Below, in pieces: positions 1 to 12,200 of a stretch of DNA of 64,000 nt. Source of the DNA: Hirsutella rhossiliensis (Eukaryota; Ascomycota; Sordariomycetes; Hypocreales; Ophiocordycipitaceae). The stretch spans positions 2,976,001 to 3,040,000 of the forward strand of contig NW_025408671.1 of NCBI RefSeq assembly GCF_020360975.1. The letters are read 5' to 3'. Made by a program: the position numbers and the translations under genes. A model generated the notes under the pieces. The model was not told the origin of the DNA, ran no database searches, and saw nothing but the letters and a program-made list of their open reading frames with translations. Numbering within the stretch: position 1 is the first letter of the stretch; every line of letters begins with the position of its first letter.

Positions 1-1996
1 GAGCAAAGCTTCCTGCCCGTCCCGGCCACCGACACGTGCAGCGCCCAGCTTCAGATGAGGGGAAGGGGCTTCGAGAGAGTCGTGGCCGAGACGCTGGAGC
101 AGCCGGGACGCGACCGCGTGCTGGCTATTGTGCTGTCGACGTGCCGCCAGAACGCCATGACCAACCGCGTTGCTGCGTCCTTCCCCACGGTCGAGGTCAT
201 GGACACGCTGGTGCACATCTTCCTCGCCGCCCAGGCCTGCCAAGCCGACGAATGGATTCACTTTCCCACCTTCAAGCTCAACGACCAGTGGCCCGAGTGG
301 ATAGCCATGGCGGCGGCCGTGGGAGCGGCGCTGACGTCCATGCCCACTCTGCGCAAGTTTGGGTTTGCCGTGCAAGAAGCCGTCCGTAAGTCGTCTGTCG
401 AGGTAAAACTCCACTGCCTGGGGGCGCCGCATGCTCACATTTTCATCGGATAGGAATTACCATACCAACCCGGGTACGAAAACTGAGTGTCCAATGCGTC
501 ACCCCGTTACCATTCTCGTCTTGGAGGCTGACCCCCCGAGCGCAGTTTGAGGAAAACAACACCACCATTCAGCGGCTAGGCCTCGTGCAATCTCTGATTC
601 TGGTCCAGGACCTCGGTCTCTTTAGTGGTAACCGGAGAAAGATGGAGATTGCCGAGTGCCATCTCCAGATTCCGGTGACGGTAAGGGACCCCCCGACTCG
701 CCCTCTCCTCTCCCGGTGTTCCGCGACATCATCTCATGATCTCTCTAGATGATGCGCTATCGCGGTACGTTCCAGCGGTCAAAGTACCCGATGACTGTGA
801 TGGATCCCTCCGACGAAGGAGAGGTCCTGAAAAAAAAGTGGAAATCGTGGGTTGAGCGGGAGCAGTGGAAACGGTTTGTCAGGAAACGCCCGGGATAATG
901 CCCTGGCTGACATGACTCCAGGCTCGTCTTCCACTGTTACGTCCGGGAGGCGCAGACGTCCATGACGACACTGACGAACCTCTGCATCTCCTACTCTGAA
1001 CTCTCCCTCCCGCTTCCGGAAGCAAGGGAGCTGTGGCTGGCTGAAAATGCGGTTCAATGGAAGGAGCGATATCTGGAGAGGAACGCGGAGCAGAGCAAGA
1101 GAGCGCCGTCGGTGGGCGATTTGTTACACGACGTGCATCTCCTGACGCAGAACCACTCGCGCCTGGACGTGCAGTACTCGATATCCATCTTCCTGCACGG
1201 CTTCTGGGCGCTCATCCTCGAGTATCGCCAGCTGAGCTCGGTGCATCGGACCCGCTCCTACGCCAATGGCCGGGGGGGAGGCAACGCCATCCTGCTGCTG
1301 AACTCACGCCATCAGGAACTGGTCAAGGACCTGCAGAGCTTCCAGCTCATGACGGCCGAGTGGTCGGAAATGTCGGCGCGGGAGCACCTGCTGCTCAACC
1401 TGCTCATGCTCAACCTGCACGTCTCGCTCGACGACATGCAGCTCTTCTCGGGCAAGGAGGGCGAGGACCAGGCGCGGCGCATCTACCCGGTGCTACAGCA
1501 GTGGGCGGCGAGCGGCGAGTCCCGGTCGGCGGCGTGGTGCGCGGCGCAGGTGCTCCGGCACGCCAAGCTGTTTCCGCCCGACCATCTAACGGACTTTTAC
1601 GCCGTCGCCGTCCACCACGCCGCTCTGGCGCTGTGGACGTACGGCGTCGTGGCCAGGGCTAACCGCCGCCAGCCCGCGCCGGCGACGCGGTTTGCCGCCG
1701 AGCCCGTCTTTATCGACGGTTCCGACCCCGTCGCAACCCAGAGGTTCGTCAGCCTCGGTCAGGGTCGCCCGCTGATCAGAGGCCCTACGCCAGCGGCGGC
1801 GGTTCGGGGGAGCGGCGGCGTATCGGCACCGGCGGCTGAAGCGTCACTGCTGGACCCGCGGGCGTGCATGGAGATTGCTCAGGACGTCCTGCGTTCCAAC
1901 TTTTCGCGCTGCCAGGAGCTGCCGCCTATTGTCGAGAATCTCTGCCATGTCATGCGACAGCTCGGCAATGCGGCTTGGGCTGTCGGCCTCGGGTGA
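1..1996 (+). CDS. Fungal-specific transcription factor, C-terminal part (5' end outside window)
   Basis: The reading frame is open from base 1, so the N-terminus, where a DNA-binding domain would lie, is outside the window. Five exons join in frame: 1-385, 454-473, 546-680, 749-873 and 922-1996 (stop TGA), giving 579 codons. The 20-base second exon is supported because it restores the phase and reads RITIPTR across the junctions. The product resembles the regulatory region of fungal transcription factors that carry a C2H2 zinc finger followed by the 'fungal_trans' helical domain. Blocks such as DQWPEWIAMAAAVGA, TLRKFGFAVQEAVR, FEENNTTIQ, RRKMEIAECHLQIPVT and CHVMRQLGNAAWAVGLG look like that group. 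The target genes cannot be told from this part. The family call is by recalled resemblance; no zinc finger is visible here. A Zn2Cys6-type N-terminus cannot be excluded. Confidence 0.8.
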
Positions 1997-2599
1997 AGGA
2001 GTGCCGCCGTCCTTGGCTACACCTCGGACTTACCTACCTAGGCTTGGGAGGCCATCAGGCCGGCCTTGGGCAGCAACGCTGCAGCAGACGCGTCAAAGTC
2101 GGCGGCTTTGCATCAGGGCGCGCGATGAGGGCGCTCCGGAAAGAGGTGGAGGAGAAAACTAGCCAATGACACTCGGTGGCCAACGGGCCACACTGCGCGT
2201 ACCCACGCGTGCTTGCATCGCCCACCACCTCTCAGGCGTGCCACTTTTTTGTGCCGTCTCACTACGTTGTACAAATTCCTCTAGTAGTGATGAGACGTCC
2301 TGGTCTGGGACTGTACCGAGCAGCTCATCTCTCCAAACCCCCTTGTCCTCTCCCGCACTTAAATCGTCGTTGGCTTGAATGGACGACGTTGACCAGTTTG
2401 TCGAGGCTCTTCTTACCGGCAAAGACCTGGGAACATTCCGGGCATGCCGATTGTTGGTCCCGTAAGTGGGCCTCCTGCTCTTCTCGCGGGGGTCTCCATA
2501 TTATATGCGACCAACTTATGGACGCTGTCGCTGCACCAGTTGCTACCCGTTGGCTGGGCGCCTGGGGGCCAAGTCATGGACAGGAATCTTTACTAGTGA

Positions 2600-3135
2600 C
2601 GTTGAAAGAAAAAGTACTTCTTTAGATGTGCTTCTCTATACATGCATTTGATAAATGTCGCGGTATATTTCTGTGATATTCTCTAATTAGCAACGATTTC
2701 TTCCCACTTCTTGAGCTTCTTACCGCGTTTTCCTGAGGTATTATGGTGTCGTGACACTGCAAGGCACTCTGGCTGCACTGAGGTTGAGGAATTGCGAAAA
2801 TGGATGTCTTTTTATTCACCATGGTGTTGACAACTTCCTAACTATCTTCGTTATTATCCCAAGACAAGAAAAGGTAAAGGAAAGCATTGAATTAACGCCC
2901 TACTCTTCTGAGTTTTAAATACCGGGCTAGTATTATTATGCGATTTTTGATTGACTCGTTATATCTATTTTTGTCTAGTACATATGCAGCAATTGATAGT
3001 AATCAGACGTACTTCGTAAAACCAACTTCTTCACACCAAAGAGCGCAGGTACGCCGCGTAAAGCTGCGCAAGGGGCTTCTTATTACGTCGTAGATAGCCT
3101 TGATTATAGAAGTCAATTAACCCTACACATTGTAA
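2600..3135. other. AT-rich non-coding island
   Basis: This stretch is visibly richer in A and T than the flanking GC-rich genes, with runs such as TAGTATTATTATG and GATTTTTGATTGACTC, and holds no credible reading frame. In ascomycetes such islands are often remnants of transposons mutated by repeat-induced point mutation (RIP). I see no terminal repeats or transposase here, so this is only a possible reading. Confidence 0.5.
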
Positions 3136-3142
3136 GTCTTTA

Positions 3143-4014
3143 AAATGCCCAGAGTGGATGGCTCAGAGGGACCTTATTGGTGTTGGAGCGGATCATGTCC
3201 CAGGTTATGCCGCGGTTGATGGTGGTCTCAACGGTAATCGTGCACTTGGCAAGATCGATATGCTCTAGTGGATCGAAGGTCGTACCCTCTTTGGTCGTTG
3301 CCCCAAAGAGCATGGCAATGCCATGGTCGGGACCTTTACAAACGGATACTACTAGAGGAGATCTAGTCATGGGATGATCGGTAGCCCCCGTCGGTCCAGC
3401 CTTGCTAGGACAGTCTGGTTCCGCATATTGTCGCAGCTGCTGATTGACTCGAACCTTTCCTTCAGATATTGAAGTTGTCTGGAGAAGCGGGCCGTTATCC
3501 AATAAACGAAGGCCTTCGCGTCCACCAAGTCTTCGCCCAGACCGGGTCGTTGACCATGCTTATTGCAGAAAGTCCTCATCGCCCGTAGCGCCTTTTTCGC
3601 CAGAGTGCTCCGTTCGCACAATCCCATCCAATCGCCAACGCCTGAGATCGAGAAAAGACATGATATGAGTGAAATACCCGATATTCGTCATTCAGCCCAA
3701 GGATAGCGAAGCTCGTCGGGTGTTGAGCCGATCCCGATTCCCGTTCTAAAGACTTCTTCGACGACAAGCGTCGCCCAGGCAGCTTGGCCTTCAACCGGTC
3801 AATGGCCTCGGGAAATATATGGCCCAACTTGTAGGCGCCCTCGGGTAGGCGTGGGTCGGGGTGCTCTGCCAAGCCGTCCTGCACCGAAGGCGGGCGCAAC
3901 GCCTCTAAAGCTGCCGCTTACTTCGCCGGGTTTCATCCCTTTGCTCCTCACTGGGTCGAAGCGGGTTTGCCATGAGGTGTTGTGCTGGATCGGTCTCGCT
4001 GGGTGCGACGCCAT
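3143..4014 (-). pseudogene. Possible decayed protein-coding gene, unidentified
   Basis: Three successive minus-strand frames give protein-like sequence, but only if frames are changed near positions 3610 and 3400. The first part (about 3576-3899) reads ...GLNDEYRVFHSYHVFSR..., the next (3367-3627) reads ...LAKKALRAMRTFCNKHGQR..., and the last (3140-3502) reads ...GIAMLFGATTKEGTTFDPLEHID.... I found no convincing GT-AG introns at the frame changes, so a gene broken by small indels is the simplest reading. I do not recognise the family. It lies beside the AT-rich island and a diverged repeat, which fits a degenerating accessory segment. It may also be chance open sequence; a protein search with frameshift tolerance would decide. 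Confidence 0.3.
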
Positions 4015-4125
4015 CCCACTCCTCCGACTTCAACATGGCCTTTTCTCTGATGGCCCCAACCTCGGCTTTGTTCCCTTCTCCGTCGAGGGTGATGAGCTGC
4101 CTGAGCTGTTCTTTAGTTTAAAGAA

Positions 4126-4507
4126 AGCATCATGAGTGTGCCAACGTTGGAAAGAGGGTTAAGAGACCAGGCCATCCTGCCTCTGAGCAAGGCTGCGCAA
4201 AGTGTGTGATATGCATCGTGATGGACGATGGCTGAAGGATGAAGAAAGCCAAGTTGGGCGAGTGACCGGCATGTCCCCTTAAAATACCCAACAGCGCGGG
4301 TGTTTGCAGCCGCCAAAGTCAGGCTGGGCGCTGCGCCGTCATTTGCATACTTGAACTTGTCAGTGAATCAACTCCCTATGAGCCATTTCTATTCGCTCAA
4401 GTGGTTCCACTGGTCATGCGGTGTGCCGCGGTATGCCGTTTGCGAAGAGCATCATTAGTGTGCCAACGTTGCGAATAGCGTTCAAAGGCCAGGCCATTTG
4501 CCTAGCA
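4126..4507. repeat. Diverged direct repeat, two ~60 bp copies
   Basis: Copy A (about 4126-4185) and copy B (about 4448-4507) share AGCATCAT(G/T)AGTGTGCCAACGTTG and, further on, GACCAGGCCAT/GGCCAGGCCAT at matching spacing, with scattered substitutions between. The copies lie about 320 bp apart, just beyond the 3' end of the ABC transporter gene. They look like a short duplication that has since diverged. Confidence 0.55.
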
Positions 4508-4555
4508 GAGCCATCAGGGTGATCGGCTCTCCTCCCCTACTCCCGTCCTTGGCAT

Positions 4556-7500
4556 CTACCGATCCAAAGCCTGGCTTTGGCACTGTCATGACACACGTCA
4601 GCGATGAAGCTCCAGTAAAGCCGGCCAACTTACCATCTGCCAGTACACTCCGTTCTGCCTGAGTAGCTCCGCGTGGCTTCCCTTCTCCAGCAGCTTCCCC
4701 TCGCCGAGGACGAATATGACGTCTGCGTTCTGGACCGTGGCGAGGCGGTGCGCCACGACAACCATGGTGCGGCCCTGGCCGGCACGCTCAAAGGCCTCCT
4801 GCACAAGCTTCTCGCTTTCCGAGTCAAGCGAGCTGGTCGCCTCGTCGAGAAGCAAAATGTCTGGGTCACGCACAAGGGCGCGGGCAATGGCGACGCGCTG
4901 CTTCTGGCCGCCAGACAGCGTCACCCCGCGCGAGCCGACATTGGTACCGTAGCCCTCGGGCAAGGAGACGATGAAGTCGTGTATCGATGCGGCCCGGCAA
5001 GCCTGGTGCAGCTGCGCATCGGTCACCGTCGTCTCATCGACGCCAAGCAAAATGTTTTCCCGGATGGTGCCTGCATCAAGACCCGTCAACACACGCCTCA
5101 GCCAGAGATTGTCACAGAAACTTGTGTTATTCTCACCTTGAAAGAGAGTCGGCTCTTGGGCGACGAGCGACAGGTGACCCCGGTAAGCATGCAGGTTGAC
5201 CTCAGTGATGTCTTTGCCGTTGCATAGGATTCGCCCCTTATCGAGATCGTAGAACCTATCAAGCAGCCGTCAGTCAGTCCATCAAGTCGGCGGCTCACGA
5301 CCAAGAGAACCCACCTCTCCAGGAGCGAAATGATGCTCGTCTTGCCACAGCCCGAGGCGCCCACCAGGGCCGCAAATTGCCCCTTTTCAATCGTCAAGCT
5401 GAGCCCTTGGAACACGGGCAGGGTGCGCGTGGGATATGTAAAGTGCAAGTTGTCCAGCTCAATCTTCATGCCCCCTCGAGCATCGGGAATTGTCTCCTTT
5501 GTTGAGGCACCGTCACTCAAGCGCGACTCCCTGACGTTGAGGATGCGGTTGGCCGCAGCCGTGGCCTGGGCGGCATTGGGCCCGAAACTCAACCCCTGCC
5601 CGGCTGCCTCGCCCGACTGCACCGTCGCCATGAAGCACACGAAGAAGTTGAGGGCTTGGTACTCGCCCGTGGCCAGGAGGCGGCCGCCGTAGTAGAAGAC
5701 GAGGGCCTGGCAGGCCATGGTCGTGCTGTCAGACAGCGCAAACAGCAGGCTGACCCATCGCGCCTTTCGAAAGGCCTTGGCCACATGGCCACGGCAAAGC
5801 TTCTCGAAGCGCTCACACGTCGGACCCTCTAGGGTAAGCGACGTCACGGTTCTGTACGCACCGATGCTTTCCGACGCGAACTTGGAGCTCTCGGCAAAGA
5901 CTTCGTTGTTCATCTTGTCAAACTCGATTTCGTACTTGAAGCGCCAGTACGCCGTCGCAATGCTGATGGGCATGACGACGCAGCACGCCACGAGCGCCAG
6001 CTTCCATCCAAAGGCAAAGGCAATGGCAATGGATCCGCAAAGGTTGAAGACGGCAATGTACACGCTGGCCATATTGGAGCCCATGAGCTCTTCGAGCTTT
6101 TTGGGGTCGCCGGAGGCACGCGCCGTCATGGTGCCCTGCGAGTTGTCCTCGTCGTCGAAAAAGGCCGTCTTCTGGTGCAGGATGGCTTCAAAGTACTGCT
6201 TCTGAAACTTTGCGCGAACAATCGTTTCCATTTGCGTCGAAGAGAGGAAGCAGCCAAAATACCCGAGGCCGACGCCAACAGCCAGTGCCACCCACATCAG
6301 GGACCAGAACAGACTCTCCGCTGCCAGCTGAGAGCCGGTGTAGTTGAAGACAATGACGACGTGGGCAAACAGGAAGGCCTGCAGCGGGACGGCAGCCCCA
6401 GAACAGGCAGCGAAGAAGATGGTCAGTGCCATCAGCCACCAGTACTTTCTCGACTCGTACAGGAGCAGCCCGAAGCTCGAAACAATGTTTCGCTGCTTCT
6501 CCTGCTTCCCCTCGGCTGGTTCGTGGACGAGCGACATGGCACGGCTTGTCTTGCGCGACAGCGGCAAGTTCTCGCCATCCTTGCCGTCGCTATCGTCGGT
6601 TGCCTCGTCAGCTGGCTCGCCTAGGGAGAGGGCTTGGGCGTTGACGAGGGCGGCATAGATGCCTCCCTCCTGTGCAATGAGGCTCTGGTGCGTGCCCGAC
6701 TCAGCCATACGACCCTTTTTGATTACGACGATGCGGTCTGCCTTTTTGACCGTTGACAGACGGTGGGCGATGGTGATGGTAGTGCGGTTCTGAGCAACCC
6801 TGTCGAGTGCCGCCTGGACGATGCGCTCGCCGCGGACGTCGATGGCACTCGTTGCCTCGTCGAGGATGAGAATTTTGGGCTTCCGAACAATGGACCGGGC
6901 GATGGCAATGCGCTGACGCTGGCCTCCGGACAGCTTGGCACCACTGTCTCCGACGACTGTGTCGTAGCCCTGATGGTTTCGTCAGCTTCCCACTCGTGCT
7001 AGGGGCGGTCATTGTCGACTCACCGTCGGGAGCTTGTCGATGAATTCGTCCGCAAAGGCCTCCTTGCAAGCCTCCCTGACAAGATCCCGCTTCTTGTCCT
7101 CGGGCTCATGCTCCCATTCGGTGCCCACGAGTCCGTAGGCCACGTTGACGTAGATGGTATCGTTGAATAAGAAGGGTTCTTGCTGGACGAGTCCTATCTG
7201 CGAGCGCCACCACTTGAGGTTGATCTCGTCGAGAAGGTGGCCCGAGGTGGAGATGCTTCCATTGAGCTTGATTGGGGGGCCGGTTTCCTCGGGCTCAGCT
7301 GCGCCGGAATCGTCTTCATCATTTTGGTCCTCGGGGTTGTCTTTGTCTTTCTTTCCCTTCTTGTCCTTTTTCTGTTCCACGGCCTTGGCAATGACATATT
7401 GTTCCTTTAAATTATACCACCTCTCAATCAGCCCGACTATCGTGCTCTTGCCGGAGCCTGAAGGACCGACAATGGCCGTGATTTTGCCGGCTTCGATCCG

Positions 7501-9252
7501 GAGGTCCAGGTCGTCCAGAACCTTGACATGTGGCCGGCTCGGGTAAGCAAAGGTGACGTTCTGCAAGACGATGTCATCCGTTGCAGAGACTTGAGGAGCC
7601 TTAAGATGCCCCTTGTCGGGCTGGGGAGCGTCGATGACGGTGAAGAATTGGCAGGCAGCCACGGTGGCTTTGCTGACGGCCAGCAGAGGCGTGGAGACGC
7701 GCTCGAGGGAGAAAACGACCATCATAACGGAGAACAGGACACTAAATCTCGGTGAGCGGCATGTCCGCATCGCACCACAACCCGACATGTAAAACTCACA
7801 TGACGACCGTGGAAACATTGTCCAGGCGGCCCTCCATGTACGACTTTGCCCCGTACCAAAAAGCGAGGCCAAAGGCGGCATAGGCGGCAAAGAACTGAAG
7901 CATGTTAGCCCAGACTGGCAGCCGAAACAAGAGGAGGGGAGGTAGGTGGTGAGGCGACTTACGATGAGTCCAAACTGGAGAGCCACAAAGGGGCTCGTGA
8001 TTCGTGCATGTCGCTTGGCTTCTTCGACATGGACGGCATACTTGGCGGCGATACGAGACTCGGCACCGCACGCCATGATCATCCGGACGCTGGCCAAGGC
8101 CTCGCTCGCGACGGCCGAGGACTTTGATTCGGCCTGCAGTGGGCAAGCATGGTCAGCGTTTGAATTTTCCTGCTTTTCACTTGTATCTCACTCGGGTTGA
8201 TTGTTCGGCGAGACAAACTCGGCCCAGGAGCACCCACTGTCCCTCTTGTCAAGAATGGGGGTGAAGGGCTCTGACCTTTGCCACGCGGCCCTGATACTTG
8301 ACGATGCAGGGTAACAGCAAGCTGACAGTCAACAGGATGAAGAGGATGGCTGCAGAGGTGACGAGTGTGAGAGACCAGCTATTGACGAAGGCTATGACGA
8401 TGGCGGCAATAATGGTAGCCATGAACTCGACAAAAACGCCGAGCTTCTCCGATATGCCCAGCTGCAGCACATTGCTGGTGGTGGTGATTGTAGTTGTTGC
8501 ATAGCCAGGAGGCATAGAGTCAAGGACATGGATGCTCTGGCCAAAGAGACGCTCGAGATAGTGCAGCCTGATGGCGGATGAGAGGCGGATGCCGATCATG
8601 CGGAAACACAGCTGGTGGCAGCAGAGGCTCGGGCATCAGCAACCCAAATTTACCATCGGCTGAAGAGACTGGCGCGAAATACCTTGTTGATGTAGTTGAG
8701 TCCGAGGCGGACAACGAAGAGGGCAAACATGTACAGGCTGGCAAGGAATAGCCGGTCAGCATGTGCGTGCTCAGTGGATGCTGGGCTGGCTCACGATAGT
8801 TGGCTCAGCATGGCGCGAAAGTGGTCTCTGTCGGCTTCAGTCTGCGGTGCAAAGGCGGTGAAGTTGCCGACGAATTTGCCTGCGGAACGGTGGCCATTAG
8901 CCTTTGAAGGCCCAGACGTCGTCGTGGAGCGGCTCATGCTCACCAAAGACGACATTCATCAGGGGCAGGGTGATGCCCGCGCCGATGGAGGCCAGCACGC
9001 CGGCAGCGTATGCAACGAAATCCCATGGCTTGGCATAGCTAAAGACTCGCTAAAGCGCAGAAAGCAAAGGGAGGAAGAGGTCAGCGGCCACGGGGCACGA
9101 CTTGAGGCTCGGGAGAGGTTGAGACGCACGAGGTAGTCTTGAAAGGTTGCCGTTCGCTCGGGTCGGGGCTTGGTTTGGGCTTCTGGGATCGGGGAACCGT
9201 TCGCGGGGCGGGTTGGTGTCGAGGCCGAGACGGCCTTTTCGTCGAGGCTCAT
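4556..9252 (-). CDS. ABC multidrug exporter, full-size ABCB (MDR) type
   Basis: This is a full ABC transporter in the order TMD1-NBD1-TMD2-NBD2, about 1,300 residues in roughly a dozen exons. Such plasma-membrane pumps export drugs or lipophilic metabolites using ATP. The start ATG at 9252 opens a short hydrophilic N-terminus ([11 protein letters not shown]...). NBD1 has Walker [10 protein letters not shown], signature LSGGQRQR, Walker [10 protein letters not shown] and switch AHRLST. NBD2 has [26 protein letters not shown] and AHRLAT. The last exon lies after an intron at 4583-4633 and encodes CQSQALDR and the TAG stop at 4556; without this splice the frame would run into intron sequence and end at 4598. 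Other introns include one near 6975-7022 and one between FERWYDL-like parts of NBD2 (about 5257-5314). NBD1 carries a lysine/aspartate/glutamate-rich insert (about 7290-7385) between Walker A and the Q-loop. The family resembles fungal MDR2/MDR4-type pumps; the substrate is unknown. Confidence 0.93.
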
Positions 9253-12200
9253 GATGCTATCGTCGTGCGCGCGGGTGCGACGTCCATTGAAGCCGGCGGT
9301 GTCGAATTTTGGGCGTGATTGTCACTGAAGACGAGGACGAGGAAGCTGGGAAAGATCCAAGTCGGATGCACCTGCCGTGATATATGCCGCAGCCATCTGC
9401 CACCTGCCCCCTGCCCCCTGGATTCTGCTGCCTGATGGCGCCTGCCCTGCTGTGTACTGTAAATGGTACCTTGGGCGACGAAATTACTCAACGTGCTGGG
9501 ATAATATTACGGATTACTGGCTGCCTCGGGTAGTTGTGAGTCACCGGACCAGGCGAAACGGCCGTGTGCATTCAACCTTATTTCTTTCCCTGTCGCGCGC
9601 TAAGTAAAAAGTAATTGCTTACGGCGGGCGACGCAGCTCGCATGCAAGGCACTCGCCACTCAGGATCATAACAAGTCCCTACGCAGCTAAGCCGCAGCTG
9701 TAATGGCTCTGAAACGTGGTTTGGGCTCAGACACTCTTCGAGACGCTCTGCGTGGACCAGGGAAGGCCGAGCAAGAAGAAGACAACATTTTGCAAAGGTG
9801 TCGTACTGCAGGCCGTGACTCACTTGTTCTTTGTGCTCGAAAGAACCACAGTGCCTCATCTGACGCTGTACGCATCTCAGTCGTCAGCAGCCATGTGTAT
9901 GTACAACGTCAGGGTGGCTCTCCGGAAGCCGCCCCGGACCCTTGGAAGAGCCCGAGAATCCGAGCCGGGCATTCTGACAGTAAACAGACTGCAAGGCCCC
10001 CAAAACAGCATGTAATGTGGCGGCCGCTGGACCAATCGGAGGGAAAACGACGCACACGCGCATTATGCAGCCACTCATACGCCATCGCCGACGGCAAGCT
10101 TACGGGGAAACGTTTTACTTTGGCCCCACTGCCTGTTTCGTTCCGGCGGCTCGGCTCCGAGCCGTCGTGGGGCCGTCGCCGGGCCGTCGCTGGAGCCGAT
10201 CCGGCGCCCCGCTCAATGCTGGCCGGTACTGTGTCACGACTCACCAGGCCGTTCCCGGCTCCGCTCCCGTGCGGGCATACGATGTATGACCCGGCCTGGC
10301 CCTGCTGATCTTTGCGGATCATCACGTGCACGCCAATAGAAGCTCTCTTCGTCCCGTCTCCCCTTTCCCTCTCTCGCACCACCTCGATTTTTTCATCCAA
10401 GACAGATCACGGCCCGCCTGGGGAACCTCATTGCTGCATACATACCTTCATAAATAGGGGCACAGCGACGGCTGCCGACAGTTGCCTCGCCATGACCAAT
10501 CTTTGTGGGGGGGCTCGTGTCCAAAAACGCTGTGGGGTCGTAGGCACGCATGCGGTTGGCCTTCTTGGCCATTAGTAGTTCACCTACCGAAGCACCATTG
10601 TCTTTGTTATCTTCTCGAGGGTCCGTTCAGAAATGAGGGACGGCGATCAGCTCGGCGAGAGCGAGAGATGGAGAAAAATCATCCACGACTCACATCTGGA
10701 TACTGAGCCGCGACATGACCTCTCGGCAGCGGAAATGGGCCCATCTCGAGACTCGCCACGACGAGATTGCTTCTCCACACGCCGCAAGGTGACAGGCAGC
10801 AAGGTGCTTGGCCTGTTGATGCACTCCCATGGGAAAAGGGTCAAGGCGCAAATCCGGCTGTACAGTAACACATGGGCGCAGTCCTACGTATCCGTACAGT
10901 ACGACGACGACTGTCTCCAAGGTGCACACAGTACAGTAACCAGCTCTGATGGACACCCAAGCCCGATCAGGAGGCACGCGCGCCTCTCTCTGGCCCGAAA
11001 AGGGATCCGAGAGCCCACGGGACAGAGCCGTCCACGCACAGACGACGCGCTGCCCCAGATCCAATCGCTTTGCAGCGCTCACTGCCTTTCCCTTGCCTTG
11101 ACTTGAGCCTTGCTTTTTTCCGTCCCCGTTTCCTTTTTTGGGCTTCCCGCTTTTGGGACAGGCGGACGGGGCGGGCTTGACGTGTTTGTAGAAACGGGGA
11201 GCGAGCCCGTGAGAATGACAGACGGGGCTCGGCTTTGACCTCAAGCGAGCCGGCGCCGGACCCCTTAATGATAATAACTCGCCTAATATGGGAGAGCCCA
11301 CGCTGGTCCCCACCACCCCTGCCGTTAATTAGCCCAATTCGAGCTTGCAGAAGCCGGAAGCTTGGGCGTGGAATGGCACGGGGATAGAGCGGTTTGTATC
11401 CGCAGACGCGATAGGAGGAGACTGGGGGGGGGGGACCAGACTAGGGGGACAACGGCCGGCGTTAGGCCTAGGGACTAGCTAGACTTTTGTTCATTAATTA
11501 GTCTGTACCCCGTACGTGTGTCCACGACGGCAGCAGTGATGAAGCGTAGCGGCAGTGACGATGCGAAAGGTGGCTAGCCGGGTCAAGTTCATGCTGCCGT
11601 GGGAGACCCGCGGGACTATTCGAACTCAATTGCGGCAGATACGCCACGTGGATATGTAACATGTAACGGTCAAGAACTACAGGTTCTGTAAGTTATCCGT
11701 ATTACATTCTTTGACGCAGCGAGGGAGCGAGGGAGCGAGTGTGTGCAGTAATTATTCGCTCCTCCCCCTTTCCGTCATGTTTCATACTCTCTTTGTCGTT
11801 TTATTCCTCGTCTGCTTCTTCCTTCTTCTTCTTCTTCTTCTTCTTCTTCTTCCCTCCGCGTCCCCGTGTATGGACAGCACGGCGTAGGTAGAAAGCTGCA
11901 TGGCACTGATGGACAGATAGCAGCGTCCGAGCCTCGAGGGCAAGCCGCAAATTGAGACAGGATGGCGGCGGCTGGCGAAACGCAACGCAGGTCCGAGCCC
12001 TCTGCGGGGGGCTCTGCGGGGGATTTATTTACGGGGCACTGTGCATGGAGACATCATTCGGCTGCATTGTGGCCAAGGCACGACCGACTCAGTCCATCAT
12101 CTCGTCTCGGCGCTCTGTCTCTCCGCTCTCCCCATAGGGGTCGTGCGCTTTGTTTGCATGGCCGGCGACGAGCATCAAAGGAGCGAGGGCCGGCATTGAG

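Noticed and set aside
4598..5092. ABC transporter stop codon at 4598
   Set aside because: That reading runs through a GTAAGT donor. Splicing 4583-4633 gives the expected C-terminus CQSQALDR and a stop at 4556.
10690..11316. Minus-strand open frame of 208 codons
   Set aside because: Low-complexity, basic and proline-rich, with no similarity I know; it includes a GTACAGTAC word otherwise found only in non-coding DNA.
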